Below, one piece after another: positions 1 to 6,303 of a stretch of DNA of 64,000 nt (within the stretch, counting starts at the first letter, position 1; every line of letters begins with the position of its first letter). Under the pieces are notes generated by a model. That model was not told the origin of the DNA. It did no database searches and worked only from the letters and a program-made list of their open reading frames with translations. The position numbers and the translations under genes are program-made. Source of the stretch: ZC4RG17 sp036380875 (lineage in GTDB: Bacteria > Actinomycetota > Acidimicrobiia > Spongiisociales > ZC4RG35); the NCBI GenBank assembly GCA_036380875.1, contig DASVDX010000041.1, positions 113,089 through 177,088 of the forward strand. The letters are read 5' to 3'.

Positions 1-33
1 GGCCTGCACATGATCCGGCTGGCGCTCGACTGA
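1..33 (+). CDS. 3' end of an unidentified gene (possible)
   Basis: Frame 1 is open from the window edge and reads GLHMIRLALD before a TGA at 31-33. Too little is visible to name a family. The TGA belongs to the palindrome TGATCA (31-36), whose other strand is the stop codon of the oxidoreductase coming the other way. Two genes ending tail to tail is therefore plausible, but chance openness over 33 bases cannot be excluded. Confidence 0.3.
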   Translation, partial: GLHMIRLALD

Positions 34-1089
34 TCAGCCGAGCGGCAGGTCGATCACCTGTCCCTTGTCGGCCGAGAGGTCGGCGGCGATGTAGACCTCC
101 ATGGTCTGGCGAGCCAGACGGGGCGCCACCATGACGTCTCGGTCCCAGTACACGGCTTCGAGGAAATGGAGCGTCTCGCGCTCCATCGGCCCGGCGTAGG
201 TGTGCCCGACGTACTCCCCGGGCATCGTCGACAGGGGGAACCGGGTCCCGTCCTTCATCGTGTGCATGACGATGTCCGTGTGGCTGGCGTCCATCATGAG
301 GGCGCCCTCGGTGCCGTGGAACTCGATCCAGGTCGCCGAGTAGTTCGGATAACCGGGAGGAAGCGCCCATCCGGCCCCGATCGTCACCGTCACCCCGTCG
401 TCCATGGTGATGACGATGATCTGGTGGTCGGGGACGCCGTGTTCGGCTTCCCGGGCACCGTAGGCCACCTGCGAGTAGACCCGCACCGGCCGACGCGGCT
501 CGAGGGCCCACAAGGCGAAATCGATGTCGTGTGTCGCCTCCATGGCGGCGGGCGACAGCTTGGTGCGGGAACCGATCTTCGAGCCGAGCGAGCGGGTGAT
601 GTGGCGGCTGATGAGCACCGTGACCGGTCGGCCGATGCTGCCGTCGCCCACGCTTCGCTTCACGAGCGCCTGCTTGGCGTTGAAGCGCTGCGAATAGCCG
701 ATCGTGAACTTGAGGCCTCCGGACTCGGACAACTCGATGAGCTCGTCGGCTTCCTCGAGCGTGATGGCCATCGGCTTCTCGAGCAGAACGTGCTTTCCCG
801 CCTCCAGGGCCGCCTTGGCCATCGGATAGTGGAGCGTCTCGGGAGTGGCCGAGATCATGAGGGCATCGATGTCGGGATCCCCCACGAGCTCTTCCCAGTT
901 CGTGGTGACCCGGTCGGCGGAGGTCTGGGCGGCGATTTCCGCCAATCGCGCTTCGTCGATCTCCGCCAGATGCAGGCGGGACACCATGGCACTACGTGAT
1001 GCGGCGATCGCCCGGATGCCACCGCACCATCCGGTGCCGATGACACCCACCTCCAGCGGTTCTCGTAGCCGTGAATTGCCCTCGGTCAT
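34..1089 (-). CDS. Gfo/Idh/MocA-family oxidoreductase
   Basis: A 351-residue NAD(P)-dependent dehydrogenase of the Gfo/Idh/MocA family, which usually oxidises or epimerises sugars or inositols. The N-terminal Rossmann motif reads GVIGTGWCG, the EKPM motif (LLEKPMA) sits near residue 105, and a C-terminal GFO_IDH alpha/beta domain follows (ATHDIDFALW). I chose the ATG at 1089 because GGAGAGG lies 6 nt upstream. A GTG at 1113 overlaps the preceding amidohydrolase stop (GTGA) and is the alternative start. It is the last gene of a minus-strand operon with that amidohydrolase. Substrate is unknown; the neighbouring decarboxylase-like hydrolase and beta-hydroxyacid dehydrogenase suggest a small catabolic route. 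Confidence 0.85.
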   Translation of the reverse strand: MTEGNSRLREPLEVGVIGTGWCGGIRAIAASRSAMVSRLHLAEIDEARLAEIAAQTSADRVTTNWEELVGDPDIDALMISATPETLHYPMAKAALEAGKHVLLEKPMAITLEEADELIELSESGGLKFTIGYSQRFNAKQALVKRSVGDGSIGRPVTVLISRHITRSLGSKIGSRTKLSPAAMEATHDIDFALWALEPRRPVRVYSQVAYGAREAEHGVPDHQIIVITMDDGVTVTIGAGWALPPGYPNYSATWIEFHGTEGALMMDASHTDIVMHTMKDGTRFPLSTMPGEYVGHTYAGPMERETLHFLEAVYWDRDVMVAPRLARQTMEVYIAADLSADKGQVIDLPLG

Positions 1090-1109
1090 TTCGTTCCTCT
1101 CCGTCTCGA

Positions 1110-2111
1110 TCACTCTGCCGAGACACCGAGCAGGCGGGCAGCGTTCCCACCCGCGATCAGATCCACCTCTTCGGGAGTCAAACCCTCCACCTTGCCGATC
1201 AGGCCCAGGGGATCGGTCTCACCCATGTCATAGGGGTAGTCGGTGCCCAACAGGATGTGGTCGGCTCCGTACTTGGAGATCAGAAAACCCAACTGATCGG
1301 GCTCGAACACCATCGTGTCGAAATAGAAGCGGGACAAGTACTCGCTCGGCGGCCGGGGTATCGGCGAACGTACGTCCTCCCGGGCGTGATAGGCGTGGTC
1401 GAAGCGGCCGGCGTAGGCGGGGAGGAAACCGCCGCCGTGAGCCACGACGATCTTCAGCTCCGGATGGCGCTCCATCACGCCATCGAAGATCAGGCGCCCG
1501 ACACAGATCGTCGACTCGAGCGGATGCCCGATCGTGTTGAAGAAGTAGTGGTCGGTGAACCGATCGGGGTGGGTGAACCCCGTGGGGTGGATGAACACCA
1601 CCGCCCCCAGGTCCTCGACGGCCTCCCAGAAAGGAGCCAGCCGAGGAGACGACAACTCTTCGCCTTCCACGTGGGTGCTGACCTCGATCCCCGGGAACCC
1701 GAGCTCCTTACGGCATCTGTCCAGCTCGGCGATGGCGGCGTCGGTGTCCTGGAGGGGAATAGCCCCCAGTCCGAAGAAGCGATCCGGATAGGCACGCACC
1801 AGCTCGGCGAGGTCGTCGTTGATCGTTCGGAAGGCATCCAGGCCGAGGTCCCCCTCGACCCAATAGAACAGGTGGTAGGGAGAGACGCTGAGAGCCTGGA
1901 CATCGACACCCATGGCGTCCATGTCGGCGAGCCGCACCTCCACCGACTCCATCTTCGGCCGCAGCGACTCGAGTTGACGCCGATTGACTTCCCTCGTCAA
2001 CTCGTTGCCTATCTGCAGTGGACGACGCCCCAAACGTTCCGCCTCCGGCCGCACCAAGGCGGCGGCCGGACCACATTCACGATGGCAATGGATGTCGATG
2101 ACGCGGCTCAT
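1110..2111 (-). CDS. Amidohydrolase-related (ACMSD-like) metal-dependent hydrolase
   Basis: A 333-residue member of the Amidohydrolase_2 family, TIM-barrel enzymes that include 2-amino-3-carboxymuconate-6-semialdehyde decarboxylase and gamma-resorcylate decarboxylase. Visible metal-site elements are IDIHCH at the N-terminus, VAHGGGFLP in the middle and LGTDYPYD near the C-terminus. The start is the ATG at 2111 preceded by CGGAGG; an upstream ATG at 2138 lacks a ribosome-binding site. It is followed by the oxidoreductase, which it overlaps or nearly touches. An inverted repeat at 2121-2134 sits directly in front and may be its operator. Decarboxylase versus hydrolase activity cannot be decided from sequence alone. 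Confidence 0.82.
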   Translation of the reverse strand: MSRVIDIHCHRECGPAAALVRPEAERLGRRPLQIGNELTREVNRRQLESLRPKMESVEVRLADMDAMGVDVQALSVSPYHLFYWVEGDLGLDAFRTINDDLAELVRAYPDRFFGLGAIPLQDTDAAIAELDRCRKELGFPGIEVSTHVEGEELSSPRLAPFWEAVEDLGAVVFIHPTGFTHPDRFTDHYFFNTIGHPLESTICVGRLIFDGVMERHPELKIVVAHGGGFLPAYAGRFDHAYHAREDVRSPIPRPPSEYLSRFYFDTMVFEPDQLGFLISKYGADHILLGTDYPYDMGETDPLGLIGKVEGLTPEEVDLIAGGNAARLLGVSAE

Positions 2112-2120
2112 TTGCCTCCG

Positions 2121-2134
2121 ATTGTCTACACAAT
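2121..2134. promoter_or_regulatory. Inverted repeat upstream of the amidohydrolase operon
   Basis: ATTGT-CTAC-ACAAT is a perfect 5-bp inverted repeat with a 4-bp centre, 10 nt upstream of the amidohydrolase ATG, in an AT-richer patch (about 2115-2150). Its TTGT...ACAA shape resembles operators of GntR/FadR-type regulators. No such regulator is encoded nearby, so the identity of the binding protein is open. Confidence 0.4.
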
Positions 2135-2153
2135 ACACGATACATGAATTCGC

Positions 2154-3053
2154 TCAGGCGTCTGGAACCCGACCCCGGCCCACTCGACGACGCAGAACCT
2201 CTATGACGACCGAATTGTCCAGATCCTGCAAGCCCTGTGCTTTCGCCCCGGCCTGAACCGACTCCACCACCTCGATGAGACCGGTCGGAGCGCCGAGTTG
2301 GCGACTGTGCTCGATGATCAGTTGTGTGTCCTTGTGGCCCTGACGGAGCCGCGACGCCGGCGCGGTGTGGTCTCCCTCCACCATTCGCTCTCCCCAGACG
2401 TCCATGGCCCGGGAGTAGGCGAGGCTGTCCCGCAACACGCCGAGCACCGACTCGAGCTCCATGCCGGCCAGCTCAGCGGTCGTGAGAGCCTCGGCCAGAG
2501 CGACGCGGTGGATGGTCAGCACCTGGTTGACGAGAAGCTTCATCCGAGAACCCGCCCCGACTGGTCCGACGTGGTGATGGGACCGTCCGATCACCTCGAA
2601 GATCGGAACCCCGGCCCGATACGCCGCGTCGGACCCTCCCACCATCACCACCAATCCGCCGGTTTCGGCAAGGGCGCTGTTGCCGCTGAGGGTGGCGTCG
2701 CAGTAGTCGATCCCGACCTCGGCCAGTTCGGCACCGATCGAGACGGCGTCCTCGGGCCTGCCCGTCGTGGTGTCGTAGACGATCTCCAGCCCCTGGCAAG
2801 CGGCAAGTCCCCCTCTTCCCAGACACACCTCGCGGGAGACGGTCGAGTCCGGCAATGAGAGGATGACGGCGCGGCATCCTTCGGCGGCCTCGAACGGCGA
2901 ACCGCCCGCCTGACCGCCGATCCGCTCGAACGCAGCCGATCGCTCGGCGTCGGGATCGAAGCCGGACACGTCGAAGCCGTGTTCGATGAGTCGGGCCGCC
3001 AGCCGCGATCCCATCAGGCCGAGACCGATCACCGCCACCTTGTGGTCGTCCAT
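2154..3053 (-). CDS. NAD(P)-dependent beta-hydroxyacid dehydrogenase (HIBADH family)
   Basis: A 299-residue member of the 3-hydroxyisobutyrate / 6-phosphogluconate dehydrogenase-like family. The N-terminal Rossmann motif is VIGLGLMGSRLA, the substrate-binding stretch is DATLSGNS, and the catalytic lysine lies in GAGSRMKLLVNQ (about residue 171). The start at ATG 3053 is fixed by a -10 hexamer TAGCGT at 3066-3061, exactly 7 nt upstream, giving a leaderless transcript; the frame stays open to 3107 but that extension crosses this promoter. It is divergent from the ArsR regulator. The real substrate (hydroxyisobutyrate, tartronate semialdehyde or other) is not readable from sequence. Confidence 0.85.
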   Translation of the reverse strand: MDDHKVAVIGLGLMGSRLAARLIEHGFDVSGFDPDAERSAAFERIGGQAGGSPFEAAEGCRAVILSLPDSTVSREVCLGRGGLAACQGLEIVYDTTTGRPEDAVSIGAELAEVGIDYCDATLSGNSALAETGGLVVMVGGSDAAYRAGVPIFEVIGRSHHHVGPVGAGSRMKLLVNQVLTIHRVALAEALTTAELAGMELESVLGVLRDSLAYSRAMDVWGERMVEGDHTAPASRLRQGHKDTQLIIEHSRQLGAPTGLIEVVESVQAGAKAQGLQDLDNSVVIEVLRRRVGRGRVPDA

Positions 3054-3060
3054 CGGGCGG

Positions 3061-3066
3061 ACGCTA
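3061..3066 (-). promoter_or_regulatory. -10 element of the beta-hydroxyacid dehydrogenase gene (leaderless)
   Basis: TAGCGT on the minus strand, 7 nt before the ATG at 3053. The start of transcription would coincide with the start codon. Confidence 0.6.
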
Positions 3067-3100
3067 CCGGGCCGACGACGCTCGACAAACGAGAATGGGG

Positions 3101-3130
3101 TTGACATGTGACCAATTGGTCACATATAGT
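3101..3130 (+). promoter_or_regulatory. Promoter and operator of the ArsR-SRPBCC operon
   Basis: A textbook promoter: TTGACA (3101-3106), an 18-bp spacer, then TATAGT (3125-3130). A perfect 20-bp palindrome, ATGTGACCAATTGGTCACAT (3106-3125), fills the spacer and touches both hexamers, so a bound dimer would exclude RNA polymerase. The downstream GTG at 3138 lies 7 nt after the -10, predicting a leaderless message. The obvious ligand protein is the ArsR-type regulator encoded next, which would repress itself. Confidence 0.85.
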
Positions 3131-3137
3131 CTCGGCC

Positions 3138-3455
3138 GTGGATGACGACCGGGTTTTCAAGGCACTAGCCGACCCGACCCGTCGGTACCTGCTCGATCTG
3201 CTCTTCGAGCGAGACGGCCGCTCGCTCACCGAGCTCGAGTCGGGCCTGGAGATGTCCCGGTTCGGGGTGATGAAGCATCTCAAGGTGCTCGAGGAGGCCG
3301 GACTGGTGGTGTCGCGGAAGGTGGGGCGCGAGAAGCTCCACTACCTCAACCCGGTGCCCATCCAGGCGATCCACGACCGGTGGATCCACAAGTACCGAGA
3401 GCGCCATGCGCAGGCGCTCACCGAATTGAAGAGAGAGTTGGAGGAACAGCAATGA
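3138..3455 (+). CDS. ArsR/SmtB-type winged-helix transcriptional repressor
   Basis: A 105-residue winged-helix regulator. The opening VFKALADPTRRYLLDLL and the recognition region LEMSRFGVMKHLKVLEEAGLV are typical of ArsR proteins that pair with SRPBCC (AHSA1) genes; the wing contains VGREKLHYLNP. The metal-binding CxC motif of arsenic or cadmium sensors is absent, so it probably responds to a small molecule or stress rather than a metal. The start is GTG 3138, placed 7 nt after the -10; an in-frame GTG at 3108 lies inside the operator and is rejected. Its last codons overlap the SRPBCC start (ATGA). Confidence 0.9.
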   Translation: MDDDRVFKALADPTRRYLLDLLFERDGRSLTELESGLEMSRFGVMKHLKVLEEAGLVVSRKVGREKLHYLNPVPIQAIHDRWIHKYRERHAQALTELKRELEEQQ

Positions 3456-3955
3456 GCGACCAAGCACCGACCACCCAGGTGTACCGGGTGTTCATCAAGG
3501 CGACCCCGGAGCAGGTGTGGGACGCCATCACCAAGCCCGAATGGACCGTCCGCTACGGCTACGGCGGCATCATCGAGTACGACCCCGAGCTGCGACCTGG
3601 CGCCAGCTACCGCATCCTCGCCGACGAGAAGATGCAGGCGTATGGCATGCCCGAGGTCGTGGTCGTGGGCGAGGTCATCGAAGCGGACGCCCCCAAGCGC
3701 TTCGTACTCACGTGGCACGCCCAGTGGGAGCCCAAGGAAGGGCCGACCCGCTTGACGTACGAGATCGAACCGTGGATGGGCGGGACGACCTCTCTCACGG
3801 TGACCCATGAGCTCGAGGAAGCGCCGGGTCTGGCGAACATGGTCGCCGGGAACGTCGAAGGAGCCGGCGGCGGATGGGCCGAGGTGCTCTCGGACCTCAA
3901 GTCGCTGCTCGAGACCGGCGAGCCGCTGTACGTCCTTCCCGATCCGGAGTCCTGA
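3452..3955 (+). CDS. SRPBCC (AHSA1-like) domain protein
   Basis: A 167-residue START/Bet v1-fold protein of the AHSA1 family. It shows the characteristic opening VYRVFIKATPEQVWDAIT, the central GASYRI and the later TRLTYEIEP strands that form the ligand cavity. The ATG overlaps the TGA of the ArsR gene, so the two are co-translated. This regulator-SRPBCC pairing is common in actinobacteria. The SRPBCC partner probably binds or processes a hydrophobic molecule, but its ligand is unknown. A strong terminator follows, closing a two-gene operon. Confidence 0.85.
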   Translation: MSDQAPTTQVYRVFIKATPEQVWDAITKPEWTVRYGYGGIIEYDPELRPGASYRILADEKMQAYGMPEVVVVGEVIEADAPKRFVLTWHAQWEPKEGPTRLTYEIEPWMGGTTSLTVTHELEEAPGLANMVAGNVEGAGGGWAEVLSDLKSLLETGEPLYVLPDPES

Positions 3956-3973
3956 GCCGACCCACCCGAATCA

Positions 3974-4018
3974 GGCCGCACGGACGGTCGAAGCCGTCCG
4001 TGCGGCCCTCGCCCTTTT
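3974..4018 (+). terminator. Intrinsic terminator of the ArsR-SRPBCC operon
   Basis: A perfect 14-bp G+C-rich stem (3974-3987 paired with 3994-4007) with a 6-nt loop, followed after a few bases by TTTT at 4015-4018. It lies just downstream of the SRPBCC stop. Confidence 0.85.
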
Positions 4019-4042
4019 CAGGGACACCGGTACGCGTCGGCA

Positions 4043-4048
4043 TAGGGT
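4043..4048 (+). promoter_or_regulatory. Putative -10 element upstream of the ligase gene
   Basis: TAGGGT lies 9 nt before an ATG at 4058 that opens an eight-codon frame ending on the ligase start codon. By the spacing rule seen across the window, this would make the mini-ORF the leaderless first cistron. Confidence 0.45.
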
Positions 4049-4057
4049 GGTGGTGAG

Positions 4058-4084
4058 ATGACTCGTCTTCGGGATCGCCCGTGA
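4058..4084 (+). CDS. Eight-codon leader ORF overlapping the ligase start
   Basis: ATG followed by seven codons and TGA encodes MTRLRDRP. Its TGA (4082-4084) overlaps the ligase GTG (4081-4083) as GTGA, the same coupling arrangement used inside the purSQL and xanthine dehydrogenase operons. The GTG itself has no good ribosome-binding site, so terminating ribosomes from this mini-ORF could supply initiation. The peptide sequence itself need not matter. This rests on spacing and overlap only. Confidence 0.4.
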   Translation: MTRLRDRP

Positions 4085-5556
4085 CCGACTCCGAGTACCG
4101 GCGCAAGCGGGACTTCGAGCGCACGCCCGAACCGCCCACCACCGTCGTGACCAGCGATGTGGATCCGCTGACCGCGCCACCTGGTGAGACATTCGTCATC
4201 CAGCAGCACTACGCCACCCGGCTCCACCACGACGTCCGGCTCGAGATGTTCAACGGCGACGATCCCGTCCTCGTGTCGTGGGCCGTCCCCAAAGGCCTGC
4301 CCCGCCAGCGCGGCGAGCGGCACCTAGCGATCCACACCGAGGACCACCCGATGGAGTACGCCACGTTCTCCGGTGCGATCCCGGCGGGCGAATACGGGGG
4401 TGGCGAGGTGCGGATCTTCGACGCCGGCACCTACGAAATGATCGGCCGCACCGACGACCGGATCACGTTCCGCCTGGAGGGAGAGCGCCTGCGCGGCACC
4501 TACCACCTGGTCCACACCGGGGCGTCCGACGGCAAGGACCACTGGCTCGCCCTCCTCTCCGAGGACGAGCGCCCTCCCCGCCAGGAACCCCCTCCTCTCC
4601 AGCCGATGCTCGCCACGCTCACCAAGAGCTCCTTCGACGACCCGGCCTGGGGCTTCGAGCCGAAATGGGATGGGGTCCGAGCGCTGGCGGTGTGCGACAC
4701 GTCCACCCGCCTGTTCTCCCGCAATGGAAAGGACATGACCGAAGGCTATCCGGAGCTCGCCGGCCTCCATGACCGCCTGGTAGCGCTCGATGCCGTCCTC
4801 GACGGCGAAATCGTCGCCTTCCAGGATGGAAAGCCCTCGTTCCAGCTACTGCAGCAGCGAATGCATGTCCGCGAGCCACGCCGGGTCGAGGCCCTGGCCA
4901 AACGGATACCGGTCGTTTTCATGGCTTTCGACCTCATCTACCTCGACGGCAAGAGCCTCACCGCCGAGCCGCTCCGGGAGCGGCGGGCGGCCCTGGAAGA
5001 GATCCTCGTTCCCGACGAGCACGTCCAACTGTCACCGCTGGTCGAAGGAGCGGGAGTGGCGCTGTACCGGGCAGCCGAGGAACAAGGGCTGGAAGGAATC
5101 GTCGCCAAGCGCCTCGACTCCCGCTACGAACCCGGGGCCCGATCCCGTTCATGGTTGAAGGTGAAGCTCACCTACGACGCCGACGTGGTGATCGTGGGCT
5201 GGACCGAGGGTGAAGGTCGACGCGCCGGGAGCATCGGCTCCCTGGTGATGGCCGTCTACGACTCCGACGGTCTGCGCTACGTCGGGAACGTGGGCACGGG
5301 CTTCGACCGGGCGGGACTCGACGATGCCGCCCGCCGCCTCGAGGAGCTCGAGCCGACGGATCCGCCCTTCGATCGCTCGGTGCTCCGGACGGCCCCCGAG
5401 CTGCGCCGTGCCCACTTCGTCGAGCCTCGGCTGGTGGCGATCGTCGAGCATCGCCAGCTCACCGATGCCGGTCGGCTGCGGGCGCCGGCCTTCAAAGGCT
5501 GGAGAGACGACAAAGCTCCCGAGGAGTGCACCTTCGATCAGCTCGTGCCCGCGTGA
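4081..5556 (+). CDS. ATP-dependent DNA ligase, LigD-like (3'-phosphoesterase + ligase)
   Basis: A 491-residue protein with two LigD modules. Residues about 35-160 are the phosphoesterase domain (HYATRLHHDVRLE, then LVSWAVPKG, then GEVRIFDAGTYEM), which trims 3'-phosphates. Residues about 175-485 are the adenylyl-transfer ligase, with nucleophile Lys195 in EPKWDGVR, DGEIVAF, the motif EGIVAKRLDS, the WLKVK motif and an OB-fold tail. The primase-polymerase domain of full LigD is absent and no Ku gene is in the window. It is probably a repair ligase for nicks or breaks with damaged 3' ends. Start GTG 4081 overlaps a mini-ORF stop. Confidence 0.92.
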   Translation: MTDSEYRRKRDFERTPEPPTTVVTSDVDPLTAPPGETFVIQQHYATRLHHDVRLEMFNGDDPVLVSWAVPKGLPRQRGERHLAIHTEDHPMEYATFSGAIPAGEYGGGEVRIFDAGTYEMIGRTDDRITFRLEGERLRGTYHLVHTGASDGKDHWLALLSEDERPPRQEPPPLQPMLATLTKSSFDDPAWGFEPKWDGVRALAVCDTSTRLFSRNGKDMTEGYPELAGLHDRLVALDAVLDGEIVAFQDGKPSFQLLQQRMHVREPRRVEALAKRIPVVFMAFDLIYLDGKSLTAEPLRERRAALEEILVPDEHVQLSPLVEGAGVALYRAAEEQGLEGIVAKRLDSRYEPGARSRSWLKVKLTYDADVVIVGWTEGEGRRAGSIGSLVMAVYDSDGLRYVGNVGTGFDRAGLDDAARRLEELEPTDPPFDRSVLRTAPELRRAHFVEPRLVAIVEHRQLTDAGRLRAPAFKGWRDDKAPEECTFDQLVPA

Positions 5557-5725
5557 CCCGGGGAGAACCCTGACCCGGACGTCGGGACGTCTACACCCCT
5601 CGTCGGACACGACTCCCTCCAGGATGCGCCCGCGGTGGTAGCCCGGAATCTGCGCCCGGCAGACGAGATCTCGAGCTCCTTTCCATACGTTGGCGGCTGC
5701 GTGAAGTCGACAACGGAGGATGAAC

Positions 5726-6211
5726 ATGCAACCCACTCGTATTCGAGATGACGCAGCCCAGAACGCGGTTCTGGACCGTGCCCTGGAAGTGGCCCGGCGT
5801 TTTGGCCCGGTGATGCTGCGGGTCTCGTTGGCCGTGGTGTTCGTGTGGTTCGGGGCACTGAAGGCCTTCGACGTGACCCCGGTGGGCGACCTGGTCGCAA
5901 ACACCGTGCCGTTCCTGCCCGAAGGGTTGTTCGTGCCGGCCCTGGGCATCGTCGAGGTGGCCCTGGGCGCCGCCCTGGTGATGGGTCGCAGCCCGTGGAT
6001 CGCGGCGGGAGTCGCTGCCCACCTGGCGGGCACGTTCCTGGCGCTGGTCACCCAGCCCGAAGTGGCGTTCCAGAATGGGAACCTGCTGCTCCTCACGACC
6101 GAGGGTGAGTTCGTGATCAAGAACTTGGTTCTGATCGCCGCCGCTCTCACTGTCGCCGGGCACACCCGGGCGGAGCGGGTGACTGAGGAGAACTTCGCCA
6201 AGGCTGCCTGA
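5726..6211 (+). CDS. DoxX/DUF417-like integral membrane protein
   Basis: A 161-residue protein with about four hydrophobic segments: PVMLRVSLAVVFVWFG; LFVPALGIVEVALGAALV; AAGVAAHLAGTFLALV; and VIKNLVLIAAALTVAG. The motif VWFGALKAF and the placement of helices fit the DoxX-like / DUF417 membrane family, associated in other bacteria with redox or chlorine-stress responses. Function here is not established. I chose ATG 5726 because GGAGGA (5715-5720) sits 5 nt upstream; an ATG at 5720 overlaps that site. It is a single gene, convergent with glnA and separated from it by two hairpins. Confidence 0.75.
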   Translation: MQPTRIRDDAAQNAVLDRALEVARRFGPVMLRVSLAVVFVWFGALKAFDVTPVGDLVANTVPFLPEGLFVPALGIVEVALGAALVMGRSPWIAAGVAAHLAGTFLALVTQPEVAFQNGNLLLLTTEGEFVIKNLVLIAAALTVAGHTRAERVTEENFAKAA

Positions 6212-6217
6212 AAGATG

Positions 6218-6259
6218 TTCGCCCACGTTCCGTGCGCTCCGTCACGGAACGTGGGCGAA
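6218..6259. terminator. 17-bp perfect hairpin downstream of the DoxX-like gene
   Basis: Positions 6218-6234 pair perfectly with 6243-6259 around an 8-nt loop. It begins 6 nt after the DoxX-like stop. There is no U-tract on either strand, as is common for high-G+C terminators. It probably stops transcription from both sides together with the next hairpin. Confidence 0.7.
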
Positions 6260-6266
6260 CCCTGGA

Positions 6267-6295
6267 ATGGCCCCGGCGAGCAACGCCGGGGCCAT
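6267..6295. terminator. 12-bp hairpin downstream of glnA
   Basis: Positions 6267-6278 pair perfectly with 6284-6295 around AGCAA. It starts 8 nt beyond the glnA stop codon on the minus strand and forms a back-to-back pair with the 6218-6259 hairpin. Confidence 0.7.
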
Positions 6296-6303
6296 CGATC
6301 TGT

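Noticed and set aside
2154..3107. Longer N-terminus for the beta-hydroxyacid dehydrogenase, starting at 3107
   Set aside because: The extra 18 residues are translated across its own TAGCGT promoter hexamer, and the Rossmann motif begins right after ATG 3053.
3108..3137. Upstream GTG as start of the ArsR-type regulator
   Set aside because: It would place codons inside the 20-bp operator and -10 element, before the predicted transcription start.
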